Translations under genes and position numbers: made by a program
Assembly: GCF_000218685.1 (NCBI RefSeq)
Contig: NW_006763296.1
Location: 2,677,321-2,741,320, forward strand
DNA length: 64,000 nucleotides
Direction: 5' to 3'
Source: Serpula lacrymans var. lacrymans S7.9
Taxonomy: Eukaryota > Basidiomycota > Agaricomycetes > Boletales > Serpulaceae
The notes under the pieces: model-generated
Database searches by the model: none
Told to the model about the DNA's origin: nothing
What the model saw: the letters and a program-made list of their open reading frames with translations, nothing else
Shown here: positions 34,405 to 46,437 of the stretch, piece after piece
Layout of the letters: every line of letters starts with the position of its first letter
Numbering within the stretch: position 1 is the stretch's first letter

Positions 34405-35982
34405 TCAAACATCTTCGGGATGTCCGGACTTCATGTTCGTGTAGATGTTGCGAATAATATCGTTGGCAGTTAGTATAATGATCCTAACGATTCATTGTCT
34501 TAGCCAAAGAATAGAAGAATAATCAGGACACTCACGTATGCGGAGCGACTTGCAGCAGTTGAGCAGTGGATCCTGGGTTTTTGTAAACACACACAACATC
34601 GTTCTAGCTATTTCGACGCACCCTTATAGCAGCCACGGATACCCTCAGCCTGAATAGTTTTCCATAGGCAGTCGATAGGATTTTTGTACAATGTTCCGAT
34701 TAGAGTGCCGTTGGGCAAGCGCTTTGTAGGTTGGTTATACAATCGGGTGAGTGCCTGCATAAGTCTCATTAAAATCTCAAGCAGTCATTCCATTCCTCAA
34801 AACTTGCCGTGTCGGATGGTTGCATCACTATGGTCTATATTGCCAATTCAAACAGCACCAATCACATATAAAGCAAGCCTGACGTACCACGCAAATAGTA
34901 GAGACAGAACTGCTTGCAAGGTACGTCCATATACTGTTCTCGGGAAGAAGACCGTTCGAGACAATTTGATGTTTTGTACCATAATAGCTTGGTAATAAAA
35001 CCTAGAGAGTAAACCCAGTTAAAAATGAAAACCGTAAATAGCATTAACTTAGTCAACCGATGAGCCTATCGTTGTCCGGAGCACAGCAGCATCGATACCA
35101 CGAATCAGACCCCGGAATTTCTCGGCCTTCCAAATAGTGGTGAATGCATTGAAAGAACTCTTGTAGTAGCGCTGCGTCCCTACAGGCAGAGCTGGAGAGT
35201 ACGCCTGGCAAATATGATGAATTGTCCCATACACTCGACCAGATAAGCATTATTACCTGCATTCTGGCTTTGATAAGGAAGAAAGGGTTCCCAAGGCAAG
35301 CTTCAAGATCGACTCTTCAGTCACAGGATGACCCGGGCCATTCTTAGGGCTATTACTGGACGACATACCACCGATGGCACCGCTTACCGCTCCAGCGGAT
35401 ATAGAAGTCAGTGGTATTTGATCTATGGGAGGCTTTCCAACGAAGTTGTTGAACGCTCGTCTGACATGTTCATAAAAAGCTTCGAGTGTGTTAGCAAATG
35501 TGGCAGCACGGTCCCAAGAGGTTTCACACCGAAAGACGAGCCATGGAGGAGAATCTAGTAGATGGTATGCGGTCAGCCAGAGTGCATTTATACGATGAGT
35601 TGCACATCAGATCAGGAGCTCTTGCCTGGTAAGAATACTATTATATCATTAGCATTACATAGGCGCGATGTCAGCGAAATAAACACACAGCAGCACCAAG
35701 ACCTCTTTGCAAACCACGGATACCCTCATTCCTCCAAGTTTTAGCTAGCGCATCAAGAGCATTATTGTACACCCTTTGGCCACCACCTTTGGCTAATTCT
35801 CCTTGCAACTGCATGCGAGTCTTGGCAACTTCTGCAGGATTGGATACAGTGACCTGGAAAGCGCCTGAATTTTACTGGGAAAGTGCGAAGCTGTGACATT
35901 GGCTCACCGCAGTACATGCCGCTGTCCCACCACATAAAAAGCCTTCGAGAGGAGACAACAACCCTTGTCTGGAGGAAGTCAT
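34405..35982 (-). CDS. OAC1: Mitochondrial carrier, oxaloacetate/sulfate type (Oac1-like)
   Basis: Twelve exons join in phase to 322 aa: 35982-35908, 35853-35689, 35637-35626, 35554-35530, 35479-35369, 35300-35257, 35204-35058, 35001-34888, 34834-34808, 34754-34622, 34572-34536, 34483-34405. Three mitochondrial-carrier repeats are visible with Px[DE]xx[KR]x[RQ]-type signatures: NPAEVAKTRMQ, NPFFLIKARMQ and QPSDTALTRLYNQ. The pattern, with SAGAVSGAIGACLGNP and LASSSVSTICV, is that of Oac1 (SLC25A34/35 type), which carries oxaloacetate and sulfate across the inner membrane. Exon 3 is a 12-nt microexon (YSYQ). The introns after exons 3 and 9 begin with GCAAGA and GCAAGT, i.e. GC donors. Without the microexon and the GC introns the frame breaks, so these calls are strong. 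Confidence 0.93.
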
Positions 35983-37934
35983 GGTATGGTGAAGAAATCA
36001 ACGCTGGTTTATACGTAAAGCCATGCTAATATGAGCTCCGCTTTAGTACGACAGTGCTTCTTTACCATGATCCAACTTTGAATATTTAAATACTCAGTAC
36101 TCAGTTTCGAGTGAGCTTGCCCCGAACTGCTCCAACGATTTCAGGTGAGCTAGTTGCACTACGACCATATTGAGACCTCCGCCCATCCTTGCTGCTCGAG
36201 GACAATTCCTCAACAATTCCTCTGTGTAGGAGTCAAATTTTCATGGCGATCTCGACAGAACCTGAAGAACTTGACAAGATAGTGGAAGAGCAGGATGCAT
36301 ACAGCTTTATTGCTAGTCCGTTTCAATTTGATCTCCGTGTTACGGTTTTAAGAGCATCAGTAATCACATCATTCATATGAATTAGAACATTTTTCTAAGG
36401 ATAAAAGCGGCTCGGCCTCAGACGTCCGAGTCCTCCGGGACTCCTTCAAGTTCAAGTTGTAGCTTTAGTTCGGGCGTCGCATTCAGCCTCCAAGCTTCAA
36501 GCCACGACCAAGGTTAGGCCATGTCTATCGTTATAAGTGTTTCGAGTTGTAACTGAACGCGCCCCTTATTTTGACTCCAAAAGCTAGTTTATCAGACGTT
36601 CAACGGAACTTCAGATCGTGCATTCATATACAGACTGTCTCAGTCTCATACATAAACCGTGTTCAAAGTCAGAGAAATAACTCATGTATCAACACACACA
36701 CGCACACACCCACCAAGAACTTGTTGGTTATGTAGTTGCTTCTCTCACTGTCTTAGCATCCGTTCTTACTCTCTTTGCACTCACTATCCAAAATCTCAGT
36801 GCTCATTCCCTGATGAACTGAAGGGAGAAGATCTTGGTCGGTCTTCCCATATCTCCCGCCTAAAGAAATGGTTGGTCCCATTTCGTTTGATTATTCGAAA
36901 TGAACGTTGATTGACGTGTGTGACAGGCAACCTCTTGTATGTCGAAATCGTTGGAACGAAGGTGCGTATCCTGAATCCTGGAAAATAGTTGAGAACTGTT
37001 GACAAAGCGCTCCAAGAAATATGGTGATCAATTTGTGTAATTTGGTAAGGAAATTTCAAACGAACCGTACTTCTATTATTCAATCATTCCATCAGAATTG
37101 TCTGGGATTTCAAGGGGTTTATTCCACTACCATAGAACGTCAGGAAGATGAAGTTGTTATTGAAGCAGGTCTGTAACGATTTACAGAGGTAAGTAAATAT
37201 CTCAAGGGCTCTATCACACATATTTTATCTTAACCCATTTACCTCTTAGCTGCTGTACGAACTGTAAGTGAAAATTTCCTCTTTTAGTTTCTACAACATT
37301 GACATGAGACAATATGTAGTTTATATCCGATTTCGTGACGACAATGACCATACACCCTGACGCTCAGCAAAAATCTCAAGCTGCAATAGACCAGCTCACT
37401 GGTGGAATAGGATTGCAGCGTTATATATCGAAGAAATTTGCCTACAGACCTTATGATGGAGTCAAATAGCGCCATGAATATTGGATCATCGCATCCACAC
37501 AGCAAATTATTATATTATCGCCCAAATGATGGTTCCATAAATGTAGGTACAGCCGTTTTTTTTTTTAATACACCATTGTCTTTGCCAATATTGGTACGCT
37601 TATTGTAGATTTAGAATGCTTCAAGTTTTTCACCTTATTTAGGGCTATGGCACACATGAAGACATAAGAACCTATGCATTCCAGACCAGAAAGATAGGGA
37701 CTACTTTGGACGTGAAAAGTATTTGACGTGTTCTCTGTAGCGCTTTAAGCTACAAATGCCGATAACGAGCGACTCTATGCGCTTTTCATAAATTCCTTTG
37801 ATTAGCATAATACATATAAGGTACGGTCATAGCACAGATGGTTAGTTAATTTTCATAAATGTCGAAGTGTCTCCAAAAATTGAGAATGGTCTCATATCCT
37901 GTCAAATAAAATTAAACTCGTCTCGTCAAGTAGA
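35983..37934. other. Long intergenic region, nothing supportable
   Basis: About 1.95 kb of AT-rich sequence. A CA-rich simple repeat lies near 36690-36712 and T-runs near 37557. A frame from ATG 36243 (MAISTEPEELDKIVEEQD) is short and could be an orphan first exon, but I find no continuation. Confidence 0.45.
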
Positions 37935-38558
37935 TCACATCTTGATTCTTGACACGCACCATCGTGGCCGTATCCTCCGTTCGGGGTACATCTGCATCAT
38001 CTTCCGATCAGTTATATACTCCTCTTCAATTTGAGCCTGTGAAGGTCGATGCACAGCACCAGACCGTGGATCAGGCCTCACGTGTTGCTTTACTTGTCTG
38101 ATCTCCACACCACCAAGAACATGAACCCGCTGTCCGTACCCCTGCCTCACCCTCTCTTCCCTTAGACGTTCCTCCTGCTCTTCCTTACCTCGCCTCCGTT
38201 TCGCCATCTCTGACCTTTTCCAATCTACCTCTCGGCGTTTCCTCTCTTCTTCAGAACGTAATGCTGCCTCTGCGGTGCGACGTGATATTTCCTTGTAATA
38301 TAGTGTGGCTTCCTGAGCCTTGACGTTCGATACCTTGTATGTACCTTCACAGAAGAAACCACCTGGTACACCCTTGCATATATATACACCCTTTGCAGCT
38401 TGTGGAGGATTTGGATAGCGGCAGTTGGGTTGGTTACATTTATTGTGATAAGGTGATGGCCAGTCAGCTGGCACGGCCGGTGCTTTGGGCTTTCTATTAA
38501 CTATAGTTCGGTTAGCACAAAGATAGATTCGTTCACCTAGGGTAGACGTACAGAACAT
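37935..38558 (-). CDS. Charged coiled-coil protein with a Cys-containing head, 207 aa
   Basis: Single exon from ATG 38558 to the stop at 37935. The first 75 residues hold several Cys (MFCTS, YLCANRT, NKCNQPNCRYP, YICKGV, FFCEGTY), a possible metal-binding or disulfide-rich head. Residues about 85-140 are a highly charged helix (TAEAALRSEEERKRREVDW, KRRRGKEEQEERLREERV), and the tail is basic (RRIRPRWCVSRIKM). There is no signal peptide. I do not recognise the family. The strong composition pattern and open frame support a real gene; function unknown. Confidence 0.7.
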   Translation of the reverse strand: MFCTSTLGERIYLCANRTIVNRKPKAPAVPADWPSPYHNKCNQPNCRYPNPPQAAKGVYICKGVPGGFFCEGTYKVSNVKAQEATLYYKEISRRTAEAALRSEEERKRREVDWKRSEMAKRRRGKEEQEERLREERVRQGYGQRVHVLGGVEIRQVKQHVRPDPRSGAVHRPSQAQIEEEYITDRKMMQMYPERRIRPRWCVSRIKM

Positions 38559-39181
38559 GGTGTCAAGGATGGGATGGGTAATGAGTCGGCGAAAGAAGGG
38601 AGAGTGAAACGATAGGGTGAGTTATAACGAGGTGTGTAAAATGAAGGTGGTTATGAGACGTACTGCGCCTCACTTCCCGAGCACGCACTTAAATCGTGTT
38701 CAAGATAACCTGTTGTCCTGAAATATGTGGTCGTAGATGTAATAGACTTAGCTGCTTTAATAACATCGAAGCAATTTGTGGACTGACAATGGCTTCGGGG
38801 CGGTTGAGCATCGGGGAATGGGATAAAGATATGGTGAAATGCAGATGCTTAAGCCATTAGATCTAGGTGTACAGTGGACACGATGCAAACACACTGTCTC
38901 AGCGAGTCATTGAATTACGTCCTTTCCACGTGGAATAAGCACTATAGAGTCGGCCGTCCAATCCACTGAATGGCACTGGCATGTCAAAGCGCCAATGGCG
39001 GGTGGACCGTCTGGAGGCGATGTATATATAGGATGCAATGAACGCTTTCCACCGATCCGTCAGCTCTGAGCTTTGTTCAAGAAGTGCATTCAACCATAAG
39101 AAATACAGAAGTAGTATAATATCACACACCATGGAATGCCAACAGCTTATTGGCTTGACGAAGTCCCAGAGGGAGAATAAA
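38559..39181. other. Intergenic region, nothing supportable
   Basis: Non-coding; a TATATATAGG lies near 39020 on the plus strand ahead of the Cys-rich ORF. Confidence 0.45.
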
Positions 39182-39414
39182 GTTCTAGCATTTATTTTAT
39201 ATATCTATTAGCGGCAATTCCAGCTGTATGTACTTGCATCGGTATCGGCGACGGTGCCAGTAGTACTAACATAGTATGTGGAGATTCCACATCTGGTGTT
39301 CTATCAGGTTATCGATGTCGGACTGGATCGAGCGGGTGGGGCCATTGTAAAGCTTCGACCTACCTCCAATCTGGAATCAGCGTCTCTGTAACTTGTTGGA
39401 CCGCAGATAAATAG
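39182..39414 (+). other. Small Cys-rich ORF, possibly secreted; start not found
   Basis: After an in-frame TAA the plus strand reads a hydrophobic stretch (IYFIYLLAAIPAV) followed by CTCIGIGDGAS, IVCGDSTSG, GYRCRTGSSGWGHC, and VTCWTADK before TAG at 39412-39414. Six or seven Cys spread over about 60 residues after a hydrophobic segment resemble a small secreted protein. No ATG precedes it in frame; ATG 39136 (MPTAYWLDEVPEGE) ends at the TAA. It may be a pseudogene, or a spliced first exon was missed. Confidence 0.35.
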
Positions 39415-39884
39415 ATGGCCCACACCACTCACCAGGTTTAATATGTATTTAGATTGATTTGAGATTCTAAATGAAAGAGAAGTGCGTCAGATGAGACTAC
39501 ACAATAACAAGGGAACGAACTAGCTCAAGAAAATTATGTGCATGTATATGATATGGAGCGACCGCTGATGTAAATTTGCTCAATCCACTCACTACGTTCA
39601 TTACAAGGGAAAAGGGGTGAATTGATTGTTGCAATGTTTATTGCGCAACGTAGCACCTCCAATTCTGGTCGTTGTGTTCAGCATAGACCAGATATCGGAC
39701 GATATGGATCACTTTCATATTCTGTTACGGTGCCGCGGCCTGAGTCGGTCGGGAATATTAATATCCCGGAGTAAGCGATATCGAAGTTTGGCAAAGCCCT
39801 GTGAAATAAACAAAGGATGCTTGCTTCGAATTCTAAGTCTAACCGTGACGTTGTCCAGTGTTCAGTGTTTCACAGTTCGTAACA

Positions 39885-41475
39885 ATGGCGACAAAGCGCA
39901 AAGCCTCTGAATTCTTAGTGGAAGGCGAACAAGATCCCAGGTCATTTTCGAGGATACGTGCACAGTCTCCAATTGTATCCGAACAGAATACACCCTCGAA
40001 CTCTCCTCATCGTTTTCTCGCATATTCTGCTCCTTCGCAGAAACCTATTCATCCGCCAACTTTTCAGCAACCAACTCAGTTGTTAACATTCTCATATACA
40101 CCCGAGCGACAGTTGGAGTTTACTGATTCTGCAATGCGTTACTTCGTGGAACCTCCGCGTGGTGCGAACTTGGGGAACAGATACGAGAACTGGGTGCGTC
40201 GTCCTGATGAACGCGGGCGGGTGGATGGACTCCTGCGTGCATGGTCAAAGGCAAAGGCAAAAATAGCCAATAGCGGTGATGGCACCAAAGGGCAACCATC
40301 GGATATCGGGGTGATCGCCTGGAGAGGTGTAATGACCAAGTGAGTTGTTCTGCGCATTTTGTACTGGCAAAACCTGACACTGCACTGAGAGAGGATACTG
40401 ACGGCGGCTTATGAGGAGAGGGATGGCTGGGAGTTGAATGTTATGTGTATGAACGGAACGATGTACTTTGAAGAACATCTTTCAGACGCCAAATTGAAGG
40501 AGAAGTCAGTTTCATCTTCCAGAGCATGTGTATTGTTGCTCATCTTTGAGGATACATGTAGAAACGCGATGGAACCTCGACATCGACGCCAAACTTACTA
40601 TGGATACGCATTCGAGTCTTACTGCACGTCTTCCACACCACACAAACAAGAGGATTGTTCTGCAGACACGCAAGGATGGAGTGGAGACGTTAATACTAAT
40701 GTGCAATGGTGTAGCGTAGTCAAAACCAAGCTCGGCGACACGCGCATTATCATAGGAGGTGAGGTTGATTGTGTACGCGGTAAGTCATGTTTAATGGGTC
40801 TGATGCATAAAAGCTTTTAAGCATATGTGAATAGAAAAATATACAGGAAGACCCGATACTTTCGTAGAACTAAAAACCTCGCTATCGATACGAGGGCCTC
40901 ATGACGAAGCTAAGTTTGAGAAGTAAGATAACTCTCGTGCATTTTCAAGCTATATCTAATACAAGAAACCGAAGAAAACTGTTGAAGTTCTACTTTCAAT
41001 CATTTCTTCTAGGTGTACCAGTAAGTGCACGAGCCACAGCACATAACACGGCTCACAGTTCCACTCCCAGGAAATTATAGTCGGCTTTCGAACGCCTTCG
41101 GGATACATAACTACGACTCAGACGTTCAAGACACTAGAACTTCCTCGTCTAGTCCGAGGTAAACCTGGTGCATGGGATCCTGTTGCCTGCCTAGACTGGG
41201 GGCGACGGTTCCTTTCGTTTCTCAAGGACACTATGGCGTCAAGCGCGGCAAGGGATGTTTGGCGCGTCAAATTCACTCCTAGGGAAGGAGTCAGCGTTGC
41301 GTTGCTGGACGAAGCGGGGGTGGCGGACGTAGAGGGAGGCGAGGCAAGGGTTGGATTTTTGCCGAGATGGTACTGGGATAAGGAGATAGGTTCTGAAGAT
41401 GCTATTGACGATGAGGATGGCCGGGGTACCATCAGGGCTCGAACGACTGTGGTTCCAGCTGGGTGGCAAATATGA
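39885..41475 (+). CDS. RAI1: Rai1/DXO-family decapping nuclease
   Basis: Six exons (39885-40339, 40394-40504, 40562-40779, 40847-40922, 40975-41020, 41071-41475) join in phase to 436 aa. Rai1/DXO enzymes remove incomplete or non-canonical 5' caps and, in yeast, stabilise the nuclear exonuclease Rat1. Landmarks: RYFVEPPRGANLG, RRPDERGRVDGLL, IAWRGVMTK, metal-binding GGEVDCV and the VELKTS strand, the Gln in KFYFQSFLLGVP, and DPVACLDWG. All active-site acids are present. It starts MATKRKASEF, typical of the family, with a nuclear-type basic N-terminus. Introns are 50-67 bp. Expected length and intact motifs indicate function. Confidence 0.95.
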
Positions 41476-42084
41476 ATATGACTGTTCGGATGGGAGGTCA
41501 GATGATAATAGCGTCTGTTCTGGTCAGGATGGGGAATGGTCTTACTCGGGCTAGGGCGTGCCATTGTTCCTTCAATGGCGAGTACGTGCTTGCTTCCGCC
41601 GCGAAGTCCGGTTATCTGGTCATCATTTGATACAGGCTGAAATTGGTATCAGACTTTATTACATTTTCTGCAGACAGAATGAATCTCAGTGGCGCTGGCT
41701 AGTCGAGGTGGGGAGCATTTGGGCGCGTTATGCATGGGACCAGTCCTTCCCAAGGCGTGTTTTATTGGCGTCTTCGGTTTTCCAGGAGCGATTTAATTTT
41801 ACGAGAAAGTTGCTGTATTTTTCGGGGTAATATTACGTTTTGAGAACAGGCACACAGCACGGTGTAGGGTACCGGTCCAAGTTCCCACGCGCGACCTCGG
41901 ATGAATAAGATGCACCTGAGCGCGTCGTCGCGCCTCCACCAGCTCACACACGTCGTTCTCAACGCGCTTCCCCTCCCTCGTCGTCCCACACAGCGTCGAC
42001 CACCCGTCCACGTCGCCCCACACAGCGTCCAGCACACACAGTCTCTGTACCATATTGCTTGACCCTATACGTGACGCGCCCCAG
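41476..42084. other. Intergenic region, promoter of the next gene
   Basis: No supportable gene. The CT/GC-rich part at 41900-42080 is the likely leader of the gene at 42085. Confidence 0.45.
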
Positions 42085-44288
42085 ATGGCGACACCCTCGT
42101 CCTCGGTAACTTCAGCTTCGCCCCCCATGGCATATCTCCAGCCCCACAACACCGCCCTCTCGCCAACATCCACAGTGGACCTCGACCTTCCGGAGAGAGA
42201 GGAGAGGAAGAAAGCCGTACAGAAATTTTTAGCTAGAGCAGAAATATCCATGGTACGTTCAGTCTCCTCTCTCCCACCTCCCAGACGCGTCCAGACGGGC
42301 GCAGGTCCCCATCAGCCCCCGTTTTCTTGTGCGGGCACGTTGACTTTGTGCTTTCTTTTGCGTTCTGTGGCTACATCACCACTCGCTGCGCACATCGTGC
42401 CCGGGGCGCGGGCCCTCCCATCCAAGTGCACGCTGACGACTCCTGTTTCACCTTCCGATAGGTCACCAGAGGCCTTCGCGCCCGTCTCTCATATGCTTCC
42501 TACAAAGCTACACACAATATTTCGCACATCTCACTGCCCGATCTCGAGGCGAAAATACACACCCTAACTGCTCCACCCGTGCGTGTAATAGGCACCAAGC
42601 GTAAAGCCAGTGGAGGCAACAACTATTATAATAATCCAGCCACTCAAGGTATGTCTGGGAATGGAAGGGCAAGTGCATCGGCTGGCCCAGCTCCACGTAG
42701 CAAAGGCTCTATGGCTCCGCCATCCGTCTCTGCTTCAGCCTCACGACCACATTATCCCAGTATCTCTGTGAGCAGAGACGCGAATGCAACGCAAAGCCTC
42801 TTCGCGTCCCTGTTAGGACCACCGCCTCTTAAACAGGCGCGGACTGTGCACAATTCCAGTGATCCGCCTGTACAGGCTGCTTCGCGCTCAAGCGCCGCAA
42901 CCCGTCGGGGGTCGAAAGGCTCTGACCTGTCGCTCTCTGCCTCTGCATCCACCAATCTTGCACGTAGTATCGCGGAAGGTACTCGTGCGCAGTCTCGCAA
43001 CCGCAAGCAAGAAGCCACTAGACCTAAATCTAGCCGAAAAGATAAGGGAAAACAGAAGGGGAACGTGAGGTCGGCCTCACCTGCCGCCACGTTGGTTGCA
43101 GAAGATACAGATGTCGAAAGGAAGGCTGTTGCAACACTAACCTCACTTCGGCTGCATTCTCGCCCTTCTATTGTGGGCGCCTCTCCAAGGTCGAGTGTTT
43201 CGGCCGGATCTGATGTGGGGTCCGCCCACTCATTCTCTCAGTTTGCTCAGAGCTCAGCGCGGACTACGAGTACTGCCGCGACTTCCTTACTTCCATCGGC
43301 TGAAGCGTCATTCGCAACTGTAAATCGTTCTACAACGCCCCCGCCCCTATCTGCCGCCGCTCGTTTGGAGAGTAGATCTCTGAATAATCAAGGTAGTGGA
43401 TACTTGGAGAATGTGCATACTACTCCCAGAATGTCTGGACCCACTGATGATGAAGAGGCGGCGAATTTAATGCTTTACCTTCATACATCGCCATCGCCTG
43501 CACGTCCTGCCGCGGCGCGGGACAAGGATTCCAGAGACTTTGCAGCATTTAGGGCGCTCGGCGGTGGCGCCAGCTTACGTGCTAAAGGAAGAGTGCTATT
43601 TGGCGGTACAGAGGGCAGTAGGAGCCCCCTGAGAAGTGAGGGCAGTTTTGCTTCCACAGCTGGAAGTGAATTGCGAGAGACCATATTTACAGGCGGGAGT
43701 CACGGCGCCGAAGGCGGCTTGAGTCAGCCATTGCGCCTTCAAACCACATCCAGCTTGGGTAGTATCTCTAAAAATTATTCAGACAGTGATGGTACTTTGG
43801 CCTCGATGGAGCCGAATGTGATCCCTCCTACTCCAACCTCCATCACACCTGCTCAGCTGTTGCCTTCACCTACATCACTTTCGGCCTCGCATACAGAATC
43901 TAATGCAACAGCTACACCCAACGGGTGGTCATATATGACCACAGATAGCAAGTCTACAACGCCCCAAGCGCCTCCAACTCCTGGTAACGTCCCGTTCAAC
44001 CTCAATGAGTTCATTAATGTGTCACCTTCTCCGGCTGCCGCACCTCCTCGAAGTGCTGTCGGTCCGACGTTGTCTCTAAGACCAGGTTTGACGTCGAGTC
44101 TACGTGCCGATGTCGGAAGAAAACTCTTTGAAGAAGAACAGCAGCGCTACCAAGCGAACCGCTTTGGTGATAACGGATCGTCGGCATCTAGCGCTGGACG
44201 GTCCGGTGGTTATATGGACAACATCGGGAGTGAACAGGGCGTCAAAGGCAGCGTTTTAGGCGCTGGCATCGACCTCATCAGAAGTTAA
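42085..44288 (+). CDS. Disordered nuclear protein with a Whi5/Nrm1-like motif, 664 aa
   Basis: Two exons (42085-42252, 42462-44288; 209-bp intron) are in phase. Residues about 45-85 (KKAVQKFLARAEISM, GLRARLSYASYKATHN, SLPDLEAKI) resemble the short GTB-type motif by which Whi5 and Nrm1 repress G1/S transcription factors (L..RL..A..K). The rest is Ser/Ala/Pro-rich low complexity with TPR/TPK-type and SP sites, e.g. STTPPPL, PPTPTSITPAQ, TTPQAPPTPGN, as in CDK targets. A basic segment (RPKSSRKDKGKQKGN) may be a nuclear signal. The family assignment rests on one short motif and is tentative. Confidence 0.7.
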
Positions 44289-45547
44289 TTTTTTTTCGCC
44301 TTCTTCTCAAACGCGTTCACTGTCTTCAACGACCAGATCTTCGTTTTATACTACACTCTTCAAGGCATAACTATTAAACACAAATACATCACTCATCGAC
44401 CTCCGCATTCACGCGGAAAGAATTGTCCTGTTGTAGCAACAAGAAAGAAACTTTGTATCAGACACATTCACTTGGCGAACACAGTGTAACTATCAAGCCC
44501 CACCCTGTTTCAACACCGCGCAGACATGTAACGACGAGCTATGATTCACGAAATATCGAGGAATTTACCACCGCTATCTACTTCTTGGCGGGTCTTATCC
44601 TTTTTTTTTTCTTCGACGCGAGTTACAAGGACGGAATGCGATTCATTTTTTCACTCATCTTAGTGTCAGCTTGGTTAACTCAATTCCTCTCCTCTTTTCA
44701 CGTAATAGTGTTTGGCCAACCTTTCCTTCTTTGTATATTACCTTTTATCTTTTTTTTTTTTTGGCTCTTGCTTTTTCGATTTCCTCATACGCCAAATTGA
44801 GTTGGGACCGGATTGTTGTGGTACTATAAGCTATTTTTCTTTCTTTCTCCATCCTGTCCCCAGCGTCTCTTTTCCCCCTCTCCTTACCCCTACCCTTCTT
44901 CTCAGTCATTTTTCTTCTTCCTTGTAAACAACTTCTGCTTCCTTTTCTTTTCGTTGAAATTGGCCAGCTTTTTGTACTAGCTTCCTGTACTGTATTACTC
45001 TCTACAATGCATGTTTTTTTAATGCTATCCACATTGATAGGTGCTGGTTTATGATGTAGGCTACCTGTAGCTTTAATTGGAAAGGAAGTGTGAAAGGAAA
45101 ATACGAGAATGGTTCGCCTTTGCCTCGTGCCCAAGACACAACAAGTCCACGCCTGTTCGTTCTCATGCCATGCTTTGAATGAAACGCGTGCCTTGATCTG
45201 AGGCTCCCAATTCGTTTTTTTTGGCGCGTAATGTTTCTATCTATGTTCTTTACTGACATGCAGCCTCAACATTATCATTGAGCTCGCCATGAAATTACGG
45301 CCTGCAGAGGTACGCTGAAGAGGTCCTGCAGCCTCGAGGATTTTGTCTTTAAAGGGCTAGGGCGATGATAACGCTGGTGGCTCTAAATTTACTTTGGCTG
45401 ATGAGAACAGACCATAGAAAATACGAAAATCACCGTGTGCGTCTTTCCCTTGTCCGTTCTCTACGCATGGACACTGTCAGACCTTTCAAACTGCGTGTTT
45501 CACTCTGTCCGTTGGAAAACTGAGGTGGCATTCTAGAGCACATTATC
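44289..45547. other. Intergenic, T-rich 3' UTR-like region
   Basis: Long T-runs (44608, 44751) and pyrimidine-rich sequence follow the preceding stop. Frames here encode artefactual Phe/Leu runs. No gene seen. Confidence 0.5.
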
Positions 45548-46437
45548 ATGGACAGCAGCATTAATGCAAGACCTATACGGATTCCTAATTCTCTTTTCCC
45601 AGTCTTCCTTCTAACACTCGCAGCATTCGTACTTCTGTGCGCATTTTGTGTTCATTTAGCCAGGCGGGGATGGGTACTGACAGTACTGACACTTGGAATG
45701 CCTTCTATGTCCAGGTTATTTACTACATTTTCTGTTCCCCTTATCTCATCCTTCTACTTTATCGATGCTGGAGTCCCAATAGGTGTTCGATTTGGCATTT
45801 GGGGCTGGTGCTATGACTCTGGAGGATCTTGTACAAGTCCATTAAAGTGCTGTAATCTTCTATAAAACTCAAAAATCCTGCTGACTGACAAGAACACATT
45901 ATCGTCATTGCATTTCGTAGGATTGGATACAGTTTTGATCCCCAGATAGTGGAACCATTGACGATAGCACTTGTGTTTTATCCTATATGTGAGCGTTAAT
46001 CGAACGTTCTTTGAGAATAGACTAACTTGCGAGGATCCCTTATGCAGCGACCATACTATCTCTTTTTGCCACACTATCTCTTATTCCTCTCCTCTGTGGT
46101 ATTCCAGCTCGACAATATCGCTTTAGTGTGTTCTCTGTACTTTCGCTACTTTCTTTTTTCACGTCTGCCATCGCCTTTATCTTCATGATCGGCCTTTGGG
46201 GGACAGCTGTGACACGCTTCAGAAATGCTCACATCGACGTCTCGTTCGGACCACTGGTGAGTCATTGTCACTACCATGCCGGACATTGATACACGTCCGT
46301 TTACTTGCGTTGATTTCTGATTTGTACTTCTTGTTTCTCGTGCGTGCTAAAAGCCATGGATGTCTCTTGCCGCCAGCATCATTCTTCTACTTGTCACTAT
46401 CAGTTCGGGCTGTGGTGCGCTCTATCCAAGGCAGTGA
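45548..46437 (+). CDS. SUR7/PalI-family four-span membrane protein, 219 aa
   Basis: Four exons (45548-45846, 45921-45988, 46048-46256, 46354-46437) join in phase. Four hydrophobic spans are visible: residues about 18-38 (LFPVFLLTLAAFVLLCAFCV), then 110-130, 145-165 and 190-210. The first outer loop holds GIWGWC....GSC, the W-x2-W-x-C...C signature of SUR7/PalI and claudin-like fungal proteins, followed by SPLKIGYSFDPQIV. These proteins sit in plasma-membrane domains (eisosomes) or act in ambient-pH sensing; which applies here cannot be decided. Total length is normal for the family. Confidence 0.82.

Noticed and set aside
35555..35688. Calling the Oac1-like carrier a pseudogene because of a stop near the second transmembrane span
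   Set aside because: A 12-nt exon (YSYQ) followed by a GC-AG intron restores the expected sequence and phase.
44423..44927. Hydrophobic frames resembling membrane proteins
   Set aside because: They arise from T-runs in the 3' UTR-like region and have no exon structure.
45680..45725. Possible intron in the first exon of the SUR7/PalI gene
   Set aside because: Removing the 41-bp GT-AG stretch breaks the frame leading into the WxxWxC loop.
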